DNA of 64,000 nt from Alviniconcha marisindica. Lineage: Eukaryota; Mollusca; Gastropoda; Provannidae. The notes below the pieces were generated by a model. It was not told where the DNA came from. It saw nothing but the letters and a program-made list of their open reading frames with translations, and searched no databases. The translations under genes and the position numbers were made by a program. Positions 26,084 through 37,039 of the stretch are shown one piece after another (the first letter of the stretch is position 1; each line of letters opens with the position of its first letter). The DNA is taken from NCBI GenBank assembly GCA_018857735.1, contig JABMCL010002757.1, positions 602,501-666,500 on the forward strand, written 5' to 3'.

Positions 26084-26765
26084 GTGGTGTTTAGTGATAC
26101 CTTTTCAGGACACCACCTACCCTATGGATCAGTTACCAAAGACCAGTCAAGATTAGGCTTCACTGCCAAGCAAGGTGCAACCACCATCCGTGAGGACAGT
26201 GCAAACTATGCAGATTCAACATCCAGCTTGACAATGGAGATGGAAGCAGTCACACATGCCCTCTGCTGTTTTGCCTCAAGCGGTGACAGTCAGACCACAC
26301 ACGTCATCCTCCTCACAGATTCAATGAGCGTGCTCAAAAAAGTGGCACAGGATCCCAGACTGGTATGCATCGATATTCGACATCCACCTTTGAAAACTCC
26401 GTGGATGTACTGCCCTGGACATGCTGTCGTCGGGTGAAATAACCAAGCAGATAGTCGGGGCGTAAAAGCAGCCAGCACAAATGATTTGCGTCTCGGACGA
26501 TCTGAAGTGTTGAGGCGCTTGAGACGCAACCTGCAGACACAAAGCCAAGGACATTACACCATCGACCGCCTCGAGGAGGGAGGTTTCGAAAGAGGAAGCG
26601 CTCGATGATCTTCCGTGAAAGGACGAGAATTAGGCCATCGTCAATCAGACGAGCACTGGAACCACTTCAAAGGCTGCGTTGGGAAACCTTGTGAGAGACG
26701 TTGTGGAGCGCATAATTATGGGCTTTTCCGAGCGCATAGATACCATCTTGAACTCAACTGATGTT
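26084..26765 (+). mobile_element. Non-LTR retrotransposon relic: RNase H domain and 3' end
   Basis: The open stretch 26084-26437 reads as the RNase H domain of an I-superfamily-like non-LTR retrotransposon: GSVTKDQSRLGFT, then SLTMEMEAVTHAL (catalytic Glu region), ILLTDSMSVLKKV (catalytic Asp region) and MYCPGHAVVG. The first catalytic Asp, normally just before GSVT, is Tyr here, and a TGA follows PGHAVVG, so the copy is dead. The same frame continues past further stops to about 26765. Its last 200 bp match a second fragment at about 55350-55557. It lies antisense within intron 2 of paralog 2. Clade assignment is tentative because no reverse transcriptase part is present. Confidence 0.8.
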
Positions 26766-27094
26766 CGATTTGATGCTTAGTATGTGGATATGTAACTTTT
26801 TTGTTTGTTGTTGTGCAAAATGTACACAAGTATGATATAAGCATTTCAATGGAAATTTCTCTGTTGGTGCCTATACATACGCATGTATTTGTCTGCTGAC
26901 TTGTTCGACCGCCTGGGTCGCGGGGTAAGCGTTTTTGTAAACTTCCTGTATCCGTATTATCGATTGTCTAAATAGCCGTCTGGGCCATCACTTAGCGCTC
27001 TGTGCATGAAACGCGGCTTTAGAGCTCATCGTGAAAGGTACAGACATACAAAGGTTCAAAAAAAGATTAAAGAGAAAATCGCTTCACCTGAACA

Positions 27095-27555
27095 CGCGCT
27101 TCCATCATCATGACCCAGTTTTATAGCTGTTCGTGCAGCGACGCGTTTCCGCGAACAATAAAGAACTATACACTGCAACGACATTACTGTTGTCATCTCA
27201 ATCATCGTGTTTGGTCACGCAGTTGCTACGTCAGCTGGAGCATAAAGTGATTCAATACAACTGTTCCCGGTCGCGGCGCCATTAAAAAGAATCACGCAGC
27301 GACTGCAAGGACATTACTGTTGTCATCTCAATCACCCTATTTTATTATGCAGTTACACATCAGATTGAGCTTAATGTGATGCATTGCAGCTGCTACCTCT
27401 TTTTCAAGTTCTCTAGTCTGCAGCTAAACATATTCACTAGATAGATCTGATAGCCATCGGTCAGAAGTGGCGCTTCCATCATCATAACCTAATTTCATAG
27501 CTCTCAGTGCAGCGATGCGTTCACGCGAACAATAGGAAACTACACACTGCAAGCG
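27095..27555. repeat. Dispersed repeat, two diverged copies in tandem, third copy at 23.1 kb
   Basis: Two related segments, about 27095-27262 and 27311-27555, share motifs such as GTTGTCATCTCAATCA and CGCTTCCATCATCAT. The stretch from GTCATCTCA to GCTGCTACCTC at 27315-27400 is nearly identical to 23170-23250. No coding potential or terminal structure was recognised. Confidence 0.6.
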
Positions 27556-27576
27556 ACTCCTCACTAAACCCTACAC

Positions 27577-27578
<2 letters not shown>

Positions 27579-27640
<62 letters not shown>
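27579..27640. repeat. (GA)n microsatellite in paralog 2 intron 2
   Basis: About 60 bp of near-pure GA (CT on the coding strand), roughly 120 bp into intron 2 from the exon 2 donor. Confidence 0.95.
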
Positions 27641-27644
<4 letters not shown>

Positions 27645-27762
27645 TCGCCACAATCATAATCATCGTCATTATTCACTTGACAGACAAAGAAACAAATACG
27701 CACAAAAAAGCCTATTGTTTCTGTGCCGAATTAGGCACACAAGTAACGACGGAGTGACTGAC

Positions 27763-28427
27763 CCGATGTAGACGGAGTTGGAGACGAAGATGGTGACGAG
27801 GAAGGAGACCTTCTCCCCGGACTGCAGCGGCACGAGGAAGACCAGGGCGTTCATGTAGGACGTCAGCACCATGGGCAGCACCAGACACACCGTGTAGAAC
27901 GTCGACTTGCGGCGCAGCGACAGCACCACTTCCGGGTGCAGCTCGCCCTTTAGCCTGAAAAACGTAGTCGACACGTCGGTTAGGTGCCACTCCGTGCTGA
28001 AAGCCAGGGACGCGGCAAGCGACTCGTCATAGTTCTGCTCGTACACCTCCCAGCTCAACTTGGAAAAAGAGACGATCTTGATGGTGCAGGTCTGCTTGTC
28101 AAAGGGGTAGCGTGTCAGATCCATGGAGCATGTGGTCTCCAGCAGAACAGGAATGTCAGCCTCCACATGTCCGTCACTGTTTAGGGAGATGGTTTTGGCC
28201 TCGTTCATGAGGCTTCTTAAGTCCATGGAGTTGGCCACAAAGAGCTGAGGAGTCCAAATGTACTCAGCGTCTAGGTGGATACGGCTGACTTCTGCATACT
28301 GTGACTTGTTCCACGACAGTGCATCGTCACGCCAGGCCAGTTCCAGGGAGAGGCTGGTTTTCACAGTTTGTCGCACATCGTTGACTTCCAGGATAGACAT
28401 CACCTTGACGCCGGCACGGAGTGTCAC
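27763..28427 (-). CDS. Cys-loop receptor paralog 2, exon 2 (ligand-binding domain, TM1, TM2)
   Basis: Central exon (665 nt) of a 494-residue pentameric ligand-gated channel subunit of the nicotinic-like superfamily, acting at the plasma membrane. Visible landmarks: WRDDALSW (loop D region), WTPQLFVANSMD (loop A region), the Cys-loop C-SMDLTRYPFDKQT-C (residues 187 and 201, 13 apart), TM1 (FYTVCLVLPMVLTSYMNALV) and TM2 beginning GEKVSFLVTIFVSNSVYIG. Glu before Lys at the start of TM2 is the usual cation-channel signature. By eye, loop B has Phe where acetylcholine receptors have Trp, loop A lacks the Tyr, and loop C has no adjacent Cys pair, so this resembles a non-alpha or orphan subunit. The acceptor is TTTAAAG|GTGACA (phase 0) and the donor GG|GTCAGT (phase 2). 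The ligand is unknown. Confidence 0.95.
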
Positions 28428-28508
28428 CTTTAAACAAAGCGAAGCGAAAGAGCATGTTACGTGTGAATCGAACCAAAAAAGCATCACTGGCCTTATTGAC
28501 AGGAATAG

Positions 28509-28546
<38 letters not shown>

Positions 28547-28874
28547 ACACACACACACACACACAGAGCAGCAGCAGCACCTATTCACTCAATTTATCGT
28601 CCTGTCTGTTAGAAACCGACGTTTGAAAGTAGCATTTGTGCACAGCGTTCTGTATCATTGACGTCACTAGCAAGGTAGACACATGTGATGAAAGTATCAA
28701 ATACGCCACGAGCCAGCCTCTTTTCCGCTTTTCATAACCAGCATGGATGCGCCCTCAAATTCAAAGCAGAAAAGCACTTCGTTTGTATAAATATTGACGG
28801 AACAACCAACTGAAGCATGCAGATGAAAATGTTCGGACATTTTCCGTTTTCAGGTTAGCTAGCGTCTTTGGTTG

Positions 28875-30462
28875 GTTTAAACAAAATGTTATTCATTCAT
28901 CGTAATCATAAGCTCAACAAATAAGTACAGGAAACACAAAAGCAATATGCTTATTTGAGTGTTACCTATAGATAAAATGATAATCACACAGACATTTACG
29001 ATGGCAAGATAGCAAATTGTTGTCAAAACGTCAGAGGCAACAAAACCAACAAAGACCGAAATGACAACAAACAAACAAACAAACAAGCAAACAAAACAAA
29101 AAACAAAACAACAACAACTAGGCGGGAGGAGGGGGTGGGGGTTAAAAAGCAAATAACTAACCGAATGGTCTAGTGATGTTGTCATAATTATTGATCTGAG
29201 AGAGACAGAGAGAGGGAGAGGATTAAAACGTGTACTTCTTCGCTTGTATCATAAACAAATTTTGGCAGACTTTTACAGATTTACAAGCGGTCGGTTTGGC
29301 GCAAAAAGTCGTGGACTATAGCAAATATTTTCTTATTAGTTTCGAAATGTAGCTGGTCGTTTCCAAACAGAAGTGTATTGATATTTCTTTCGTTCTCATC
29401 TAGTTTATTAATGGTTTTATTTCTAATATTATTATAAAGGGGATAATGTAGTAGGAAATGCTCTGATGTTTCTGCTGTATATCCGCATGAACATATAGGG
29501 TCTTCTAACAGGTGGCGTCTGAATAAGTCATAATTTAAATCGCTAATAGCAAGTCGAAGTCTACAATGCTTAACTTGTTCCTTTCTAGAACCAAAATAAT
29601 AATATATAGGAACCACAGTGTCATTCGTTGACAAATATTTTTTCAGCAGGCTAATTGAAGGATTTGTTTGTATAGTTTGAGGCAATGTGTTCCACAGTTG
29701 GGTAGTTGACGGAATTAATGAATTTGTATATAGTTCTGTTTTGTGAGCGGGAATGACTCTTTCATGTGGTCGTGCTGCGATGATACGGGTTTGTCGTTGA
29801 AACTAGAGGTGGTACTAAGTTCGATAGGTATCCGGGGCACTGGTAATTAATCATTTTGTGAAACATTAATAGCTTGTGACGTTTTCGTCTTTCTTTTAGT
29901 GTGCAAAATCCAGATTCTTTATACAACTTTCCGTGGCTTGTTCCTCTAACAGCTCCTAAAATAATTCTTATCGCTTCCAAATGCAGGTTTTCGAGCATGT
30001 CTGAAAGTGTTCCAGAACAATTATCCCAAACAATGTCGGCGTAGTCAAACTGTGGCAATACAAAGGATTTGTACATAGTATCCAAGGCTTTTCTGCATAA
30101 CTTGTACTTAAAGGAACGTAAACATGAAATAAGAAGGGCTACTTTTATAATAATACTGTTTATATTATTTTCCCATTTGCAGTTACTTTGAAAAATCAGA
30201 CCTAAGTGTTTGTGACATTCCTTGTCTTCGAGAACAATATTTCCAAATGACAGTGGGTAAACTGGATGGTTGTCTTTCTTAAATGTTAACAATTCAGTTT
30301 TTTCTTCATTAAAACTAACTTTCATCGTTTCGCCCAGCTGTTAATTTTTTCCAAGTCAGAATTGAAAATTGCTGCTCTTCTGTCGGGGTCTTTCAATGCA
30401 AGTGACACACTTGTGTCATCCGCAAAAAGTTTGATAACAGATTCAATATTATTGGTTATGTC

Positions 30463-30516
<54 letters not shown>

Positions 30517-31550
30517 AATAACAAGGGGCCTAACACAGACCCCTGTGGAACTCCAGAAGGTACTATTTTGTATTCAGACATTTTACCTTTTATAACAACG
30601 GCTTGTTTGCGATTTTGTAAATAGTTTTGAAACCATAATACCAAATTGCCTGCTTATACCAACTGCTTCTATTTTTTTCAATAATCCCTTGTGCCACACT
30701 CGATCGAAGGCTTTGGAAATGTCGAAAAAAATGGATTGTGTAGTTATTCCTTGATCGAATGATGTACATAGGTCATGATATATTGATGTGAGTTGGTTAA
30801 CTGTTGAGTCTCCTGGCATAAATCCTGACTGGGATGGAGTAATAATATTATTAACCTTTAAATAAATCAACACACGGCTGTGAACACATCGTTCTAAGAC
30901 CTTGCCTACACAACTTAACAGCGAAATAGGACGATAATTATTACACAGATTTTCGGGTCCTTTTTTATGTAGTGGAGCTACATGAGCAATCTTCCAAATG
31001 TTTGGAAAGATACCATCATTCAAACAGCGGTTAAATAGGATGGTTATGGGTTCTGTAATAATGTCAACTGTAGCTATCAGCAATTTGTTATGAATCATAT
31101 CGGGCCCTGTTGCCTTTGATTTGTCTAAAGTTTTTATTACACTATGTATGTCAGCGTGCGTAAGTATACATCAGTAATTTCATAGTCAGTGTACTCTACA
31201 TTTGGAGTATTTTCGTTTGGATTGTCTAAAGTCGATTGTTGAATAAAATAATCATTCAATGCGTTGGCCTTGTCTTCGCTGGAAGAATACAAAGTACCAT
31301 TGAAGAAGATGGGAGGAATGTCGTCGGGTATGCCTTTTTTATTCATAAATTGTTTTAAAAGTTTCCACCATTCCTTAGTACCGAACTGTTTTGGGTCAGA
31401 TGCCTTTAAATCAAGTTCATTTAAATATTCCAGTTTTCTGTCTCTGATGTTAGTAGTTACTAAGTTTCTATAAGTCTTTGGTTCTGTTCCCCTTTGAAAA
31501 GCAGCAGGCTCAGAACGTTTCCTTACAGCCTTACCTCTGTCCAAGTGTCC
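28875..31550 (-). mobile_element. 5'-truncated jockey/CR1-like LINE, degenerate
   Basis: Minus-strand reverse transcriptase fragments appear in order. They are a linker segment (31137-31544), the RT core with APLHKKGPENLCNNYRPISL and FFDISKAFDRVWHKG (30583-31098), PSGVPQGSVLGPLLFLI (near 30520-30570), the FADD catalytic motif (30415-30426), a thumb-like segment (29762-30325), and a C-terminal part with CSCGYTAETSEHFLLH (29281-29685). No endonuclease domain is present. The frame is broken by a shift near 30650, an (AT)n expansion at 30466-30512 and a stop near 30330, so it is a pseudogene. The 3' region 28875-29163 recurs alone at 11776-12067 and is taken as the 3' UTR. It lies sense to paralog 2. 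Confidence 0.85.
30466..30512 (-). repeat. (AT)n expansion inside the LINE reverse transcriptase
   Basis: 47 bp of alternating A and T replaces the short Tyr-Ile stretch between PLLFLI and NDIT just upstream of FADD. Coding sequence abuts it on both sides. Its length, not a multiple of three relative to the expected short form, shifts the frame. Confidence 0.85.
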
Positions 31551-31787
31551 AGTGTATATTGGTCACCAGAAATACATACTTACAATGTCCTGACAAACTA
31601 ACGACGGGTTTACCTGGAACTTGGTGATTATGGACTTTTTACTGAGCTCTTTGTGGAAGGTCAGTGCTGACTACTGAGACACTGCCTGACTTTGTCTGAA
31701 ATAATGGCTATAGGCTGTAGTCGGAAAATGGATAATTCATGACTAATTTGTTTTGTACAGATGCATTAATGTGACTTATTCATTTGG

Positions 31788-31790
<3 letters not shown>

Positions 31791-31860
<70 letters not shown>
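31791..31860. repeat. (CA)n microsatellite in paralog 2 intron 1
   Basis: 70 bp pure CA. Confidence 0.95.
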
Positions 31861-31863
<3 letters not shown>

Positions 31864-31961
31864 TCTCTCCCTCGCTCCTCCCCCCTCCCTATCCCACACA
31901 GTCTGATTGAGAAAGATGTTCTGATGCATAAACATATTAAACGCCTTTAGTAGAGATGTAG

Positions 31962-32180
31962 AAGGGGCCAGAGTGGCTGAGTGGTAATTCTGTGCTGGAC
32001 TGGGATCAAAGCGTTGCGGGTTCAGACCCGTCTTGGGGCTGCAGAGGTTGTGTTCCCTCGATCTCTATCGACGTAGTCATGCATTTTGTCTTGGCCTTTG
32101 TATGAGATGAATAAGTTGATTGCTATGAAGTTGACACCTAACATGTCGTCAGTTAAAGTAGTCTCCAGTATTTCCAGCCT
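31962..32180 (+). mobile_element. tRNA-like SINE in paralog 2 intron 1
   Basis: A box TGGCTGAGTGG (31974-31984) and B box GGTTCAGACCC (32019-32029) at tRNA-like spacing. The 3' limit is uncertain. No intact acceptor stem was found, so a tRNA gene is less likely. Confidence 0.55.
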
Positions 32181-32408
32181 AGGCTCAAACAAAAGAGCTG
32201 GTTAAAGATGTGTAGACCTGCACATCAAATACCTGTACAGGTATTGGGTGGAAAAAGAGTTCTTGAAGATTCAGCTAAACAAATGTAAAAAGGATACGTG
32301 GAAAATACTTTTTATCTTTAAAATGACACCCATCCCCCACCCCCGTGAGATAGAGAGAGAGAGTAATTTGATTTTAACATCATGTCAACCGCGCAGGGTT
32401 ACCTCGGG

Positions 32409-32411
32409 ACG

Positions 32412-32444
<33 letters not shown>

Positions 32445-32466
32445 AGAGAGAGAGAGAGAGAGTTAC
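32409..32466 (-). promoter_or_regulatory. 5' splice site and (CT)n tract, paralog 2 intron 1
   Basis: The exon ends CCAAAG and the intron opens GTAACT, passing directly into about 50 nt of CT repeat interrupted by a C tract. Reading through gives Val-Thr-Leu then Leu-Ser repeats until a stop at 32380. Paralog 3 has the same hexamer, and paralog 1 a near match. Confidence 0.8.
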
Positions 32467-32727
32467 CTTTGGCTGACTGTCGTTTCTTGACGTCAAAGGT
32501 GCAGTGTGCTCTTTTGCAACACGAATACTTCGCAGATGACTTCGCAGCTTGGCTGTGGCTTCGCGAGCTGCGTTGAGAACTCGTTGGTTTAGGTCAGTCT
32601 CTTGGGCTGTTGCGGTGTCCTTCTCATTGTAGTTCAATTTGTTCGACGCAGACGGTGCTCTTACAGGTACCATAATTGTACAGAAAAAGATTAATACCAG
32701 CAGTTGATGGTAGATCAATGTTCCCAT
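32467..32727 (-). CDS. Cys-loop receptor paralog 2, exon 1 (signal peptide, N-terminal helix)
   Basis: Encodes 87 residues: a signal peptide (MGTLIYHQLLVLIFFCTIMV, likely cleaved after VRA or nearby), an Asn/Asp/Thr-rich linker, then the N-terminal helix motif LNAAREATAKLRSHLRSIRV and a possible N-glycosylation site at NDS. ATG 32727 is preferred over the in-frame ATGs at 32757 and 32847. A TATA-like box at 32790-32784 predicts transcription starting near 32760, so those codons would be at or before the cap site. The exon ends AAG|GTAACT, phase 0, matching the phase-0 acceptor of exon 2. With exons 2 and 3 the coding sequence is 1,485 nt. Confidence 0.88.
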
Positions 32728-32783
32728 TGTCAGGTTCAGGTCTTGCGGCTTTCTCATGCTGTAGAAAATGGCGGTGCACCATC

Positions 32784-32790
32784 CTTTATA
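32784..32790 (-). promoter_or_regulatory. TATA-like box upstream of paralog 2
   Basis: Minus-strand TATAAAG, 57 bp upstream of the chosen start codon. A CTTTAAAG palindrome lies a further 13 bp upstream (32803-32810); a CTTTAAAG is also found about 15 bp upstream of the paralog 3 TATA box. Confidence 0.55.
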
Positions 32791-32829
32791 GTCCTGCCGC
32801 TTCTTTAAAGGGTCTACCGGTCTCGAATT

Positions 32830-32941
32830 GCCCCAAGCCGTTATCATATTTGGAAATTATTTTGTATTTACGGGCACGGATAGGCGAACCGTAATGCAAT
32901 TCTCTCAGTACGACGAGGACAAGACGATCAAAACGCAGTTA

Positions 32942-33024
<83 letters not shown>

Positions 33025-34110
33025 ATGCAGGGTGGACATAGATTGCGAAGAGCCACAGCGTTGGGCTGATTCAACCCGTGAAAGCGTTTAGCGTAACATG
33101 TTTGTCCAACGGGTAGGATGGAAGAGATAATGGCCCCCCCCCCCCCCCCCCCCCGCATGGCCCCTGCTTTCCCTTCCTAGGGGGTGAGTCAGTGCTTTAA
33201 GAGAAAAGCTAACACAGACAGAAAAGCAGTAACAACAAAACTGTTTCATAAACTGGACCTAAAAACAGAGCGTTTTCAAGCAAAATCCTTACTTAATCTG
33301 ATCTACTCTTCATTGGACAAACCAGGTTTTGAGTTGGCTAGTTCCTGTAAAAGCAAATGTGCGCGCGCGAGCATGTGTGTATGAATATTAAATAGGACGA
33401 CTGACTGGTCAATTTCGAATGTCCACTCACTTTTAAAGGACCTGGTCGTTACTTCCACTCACTCTTAGACGAACTAGGCCCATATGTATGAAGAGCAAAT
33501 AAAGGCGAATAGCCTCTAATCCCGATTAGCTAAAGAATCCGTAAGTCCGGCGTTTGTTGCAGGTAGAGAAATGAGGCTGTAAACTTTAAATGAGTTTGGG
33601 CCGGCCGAATAGTCCTGTCTGCGCTTCACGCATGCGGATTGTTTCAGTGGTGTCACCATTTACAAAATAAAGGCGATGAAGGGGGATATTTCCCTTCATG
33701 CAGATGGGCCCAAGTCTCGAAAGCATGATCCATCGTTTCCAAGAATGTTGGCCTTTCCCCAACAGGTAGAAGAGATCAAGATACCCACTCAATACTGAGA
33801 ATTTCGCTTTAAAATACCCAGTTGACACCAGTTTACAATCCGGCTTTATTCAGCAGCGGACAGCGGGACTGGCTTTAGATAAGACCGTCAGGCATTACAG
33901 GTCGCTCTTCGGCGACCCACGCTCTCTTTGGTTTTGTCCCACACAAGGCGTGAGCACGCAACAGCCGTGCTCGACACCGAAGAGGCGGTGTGTGCAACAC
34001 GAGCGAGCTAGGAATAATGTCGTTGTGTGAAGCCAACCCTGTTAGAAACTGAATATTTCCAACAAGGGAGCATTGAAAAATGCTTGATTTTAAGTCACCT
34101 TACTGTGGAC
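32830..34110. other. Intergenic stretch upstream of paralog 2
   Basis: Holds (GT)n (32946-33018) and a C tract (33133-33154). Nothing recognised in 33160-34110. Confidence 0.5.
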
Positions 34111-34112
34111 GA

Positions 34113-34175
34113 GTAAGTAAGTAAGTAAGTAAGTTGGTGTTTTACGCCCAGTCAACCGGTACGGTTATATCAGGG
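34113..34175 (-). mobile_element. TTAC-tailed SINE 3' end, minus strand
   Basis: The reverse complement reads ATATAACCGTACCGGTTGAC, then TGGGCGTAAAACACCAA, then a TTAC tail. The same motif occurs at 2063-2097, 3417-3466, 6745-6796, 52421-52461 and, diverged, 19530-19562. Confidence 0.65.
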
Positions 34176-34220
34176 CGATACTGTGGACGAACCATTTTTT
34201 CAGAAAGCTAGCACATTTAA

Positions 34221-34281
<61 letters not shown>

Positions 34282-34584
34282 GAGTTTGTCCAAGGGGTAA
34301 AAGGGATTAAAATAAAAACTTAACATGACGGATTTTATTTTAAAGTGCTCCGTTGGTAGAATCTCACAGCTGGACTATATACGGTTATATCAGTGCGATA
34401 CTGTGGACGAACCTCGTTTTTAGAAAGCTAGCACATTTAAAGGAGAAAGAGAGAGAGAGAGAGAAAGAGAGAGAAAAAGAAGAATGGAGTTTGTCCAAGG
34501 GGTAAAAGGGATTAAAATTAAAACTTAACATGGCGGATTTTATTTTAAAGTGCTCCGTTGGTAGAATCTCACAGCTGGACTAAC
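34161..34584. repeat. 220-bp tandem duplication with GA tract
   Basis: Unit 1 (34161-34380) and unit 2 (34381-34584) run from ACGGTTATATCAG to ACAGCTGGACTA. They differ mainly in the GA tract: about 55 bp and pure in unit 1, shorter and interrupted in unit 2. The unit begins inside the SINE 3' end. Confidence 0.85.
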
Positions 34585-35296
34585 GGTTACCCGCGGTGTA
34601 TTTATCTTGTTCCTCGGGCGACGTGAATATCTGTAACCCTTTGGGCGGACAGCAGAGAGGCAGCACCGTGCAGCACGGTAAGACATAATTATGAGACTGG
34701 TTGTTGTGTGCAGCCAATTCCGCTAATCGTCAGTAACGAAACTAATTTTAGAAATTGAGTATGAAATCAAAGGAGCATTGTAAAACAAAATCCTTGACTT
34801 TGAAGTTGAATAGGTAAATAAAAAATACACGAAACGGTGTAAAAGTATAGGTGTGTCTTCTCAGAACAAGTTTTGAGTAACAGCCAGAACACACTGAAAT
34901 AATAGTTCCTTTAAAGCGTGTTATTTATTACTTACCTGTTCAGTTTTTATACGTACAGGTGGGTATTGTTTTGTATTCGCTCACTTTAAATGACCCGGGC
35001 AAGTTTTTCAGTCTGTTTCCGTTACCTTAGCCTAAAGTTCGAACAGTTAATCGTACCACAATTATATTTGTATAGGCTTGAAGTTTCAAACAATTCATTG
35101 GGCTGGCATGTTACATACTTTTTAACCGTCTTCCTAACGACAAGTTCAGTTTGAAAAAGGTTTGGGGAAAAGCAAGCCATCAACGTAATAAGATAATGCA
35201 CTTTGTAAGTAGGTGAGTAAGTTGGAACAATGCTGACAGCGCGCGTGGACAGACAGCTGTGTGAGGGGGTTGGTTGGCAAACAGGGATGTCCTGAG

Positions 35297-35298
<2 letters not shown>

Positions 35299-35357
<59 letters not shown>

Positions 35358-35371
35358 GAGAGAGAGAGAGG

Positions 35372-35414
<43 letters not shown>
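35299..35414. repeat. (CA)n then (GA)n
   Basis: CA 35299-35355, GA 35358-35414, joined by GAGG. Confidence 0.95.
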
Positions 35415-35422
<8 letters not shown>

Positions 35423-35817
35423 AAAACAACAATTGAGCAAACAGTAAGCCATTACCCCGAAAATAGAATCAAAGAGTAATTTTGTGTTTCGTAAAATCTC
35501 ACATCTCTTGGGAATGGAGCTGTGGACAGACAGACATTGTGAACAGCCCGTTTAACTTTGATGAAAAAATCCGTCCCCTGCCTCCTTCCCCACCTTGCCC
35601 CCCTCCCCCCCACCCCCCATCCATCCTCCCTTCCCCCCCCCCCCCCACCCCCCGCAATCGAGAACCATCTGCGGGCGATATTATCGTGTTAGCCACAACT
35701 ACACAGTAACATAATAATATAATTTTAATGATGATAGTTTCAGAGCGCCTACCCTTCGGAACACACAAAGCGTTTTACAATGAACAATGTAATACAAAAT
35801 CAGAACCCCCCCCAAAA

Positions 35818-35871
<54 letters not shown>

Positions 35872-36464
35872 CTCTGCGTCCTTCCACCACACAGATGTAC
35901 CACGATAGCCAGAATCTGAACTGGTTACTGAAGTCGGGCATGCAGGACGTGCCTAACGACTGCGTCACGCACTTCACACCACATGGCGGGGCTTGGTGTT
36001 TCTTTGTAACCAGGGTGACCGAGGAGAAAGAAGTAATTCGAAAGTTAAGCAGCTGTTTGGAGTGGAAGGTTTTAAGACTGGACGTGAAAATTGAAAATGA
36101 CGGGCTGCGTTGGACAAAAAAGGGGAGAGGACTCGTGTCTTAACTGCTTAGTAAGAGGACGCTCGTTGTCTGTACCGTATTCTTTTGAAAGCTGGCGGCC
36201 TGTGCGAAAGACGCGAGTGTGTGAGACAGAACGAAGCAATCTTGAGGAAATTCATCGCTGAACGGCCAAGTTCAGACAGAGACACATGGGCAGTGCAGAA
36301 CCAGAAACAATCTTGTTGCGAAAACGAGCGCATGTTGCGGCACCTTACGTCACCCCGGCACGTTTCGTCACCACGTGGTGACAAATCAAGCCGAACAGTT
36401 CGCTCTCTGGACGATTTGTCACTTCTTCGCCAGCACCGCTATAATCTGTCTTTCCTTTCCCCCG

Positions 36465-36516
<52 letters not shown>

Positions 36517-37039
36517 TGTGTGTGTGTGTGTGTGTGCCAGCTCTTGCACGTGTATATGTACATAGAATCGGGGGGGGGGGGGGGGTATTATCCTCGGCTC
36601 TATTGAACTGAAATAATTCTGTATTGTTCTGAGTAGACAACAAGGCTATTGCTGCACGTAGCACTGTGAGCTGTTTCAAATGTGCTTATATAGATAATGA
36701 GTGATCGCTTGGTTTGATCTTGTGGATGTACTGTGGATATAATGTGTTTGATGAAATGACTGCTATGGTTTGATAAGGTTGAAGGAAAATGTAGACTAAC
36801 TTTAGGTGTGATGATTGTGTTTTGTTTTTTGTCAGAATGTTTCATTGTACAACGCCTACTGAAGGCAGCATGTGCCTAACAAGTTTTCGTTTTTATTAAT
36901 TATTATTTTCCCAGCTACTCTCAGCGGACACATATGGTGGTCGAACCGCTTTTGAAAACTGTCAGGCCTGACCCCGACCAACTTTGATCCTGCCACCTAC
37001 AGTAAAACACCGCCGATATTTCCCCCTGTCTAATTCACA

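Larger units (their letters stand above)
25794..27762 (-). other. Intron 2 of paralog 2 (phase 2)
   Basis: Donor GTCAGT at 27762-27757 and acceptor CAG at 25796-25794. The intron is 1,969 bp, against 574 bp in paralog 3. It holds a plus-strand RNase H retroelement relic (26084-26765), a pair of related dispersed repeats (about 27095-27555) and a (GA)n tract (27579-27640). No other coding signal was seen. Confidence 0.85.
28428..32466 (-). other. Intron 1 of paralog 2 (phase 0)
   Basis: A 4,039-bp intron from donor GTAACT (32466) to acceptor AAAG (28428). From its 5' end it holds a (CT)n tract, a tRNA-like SINE (about 31962-32180), a (CA)n array (31791-31860), a same-sense 5'-truncated LINE (28875-31550) and a (CA)n array (28513-28565). 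The segments 28570-28870 and 31560-31790 show nothing recognisable. Confidence 0.85.

Noticed and set aside
32757..32847. Upstream in-frame ATGs for paralog 2 exon 1
   Set aside because: They fall at or upstream of the expected transcription start set by the TATA-like box and precede the signal peptide by 10 and 40 residues.
36038..36062. Short match to 5S rRNA internal control region (AAAGTTAAGCAGC)
   Set aside because: Only about a dozen bases agree and the neighbouring 5S boxes are absent.
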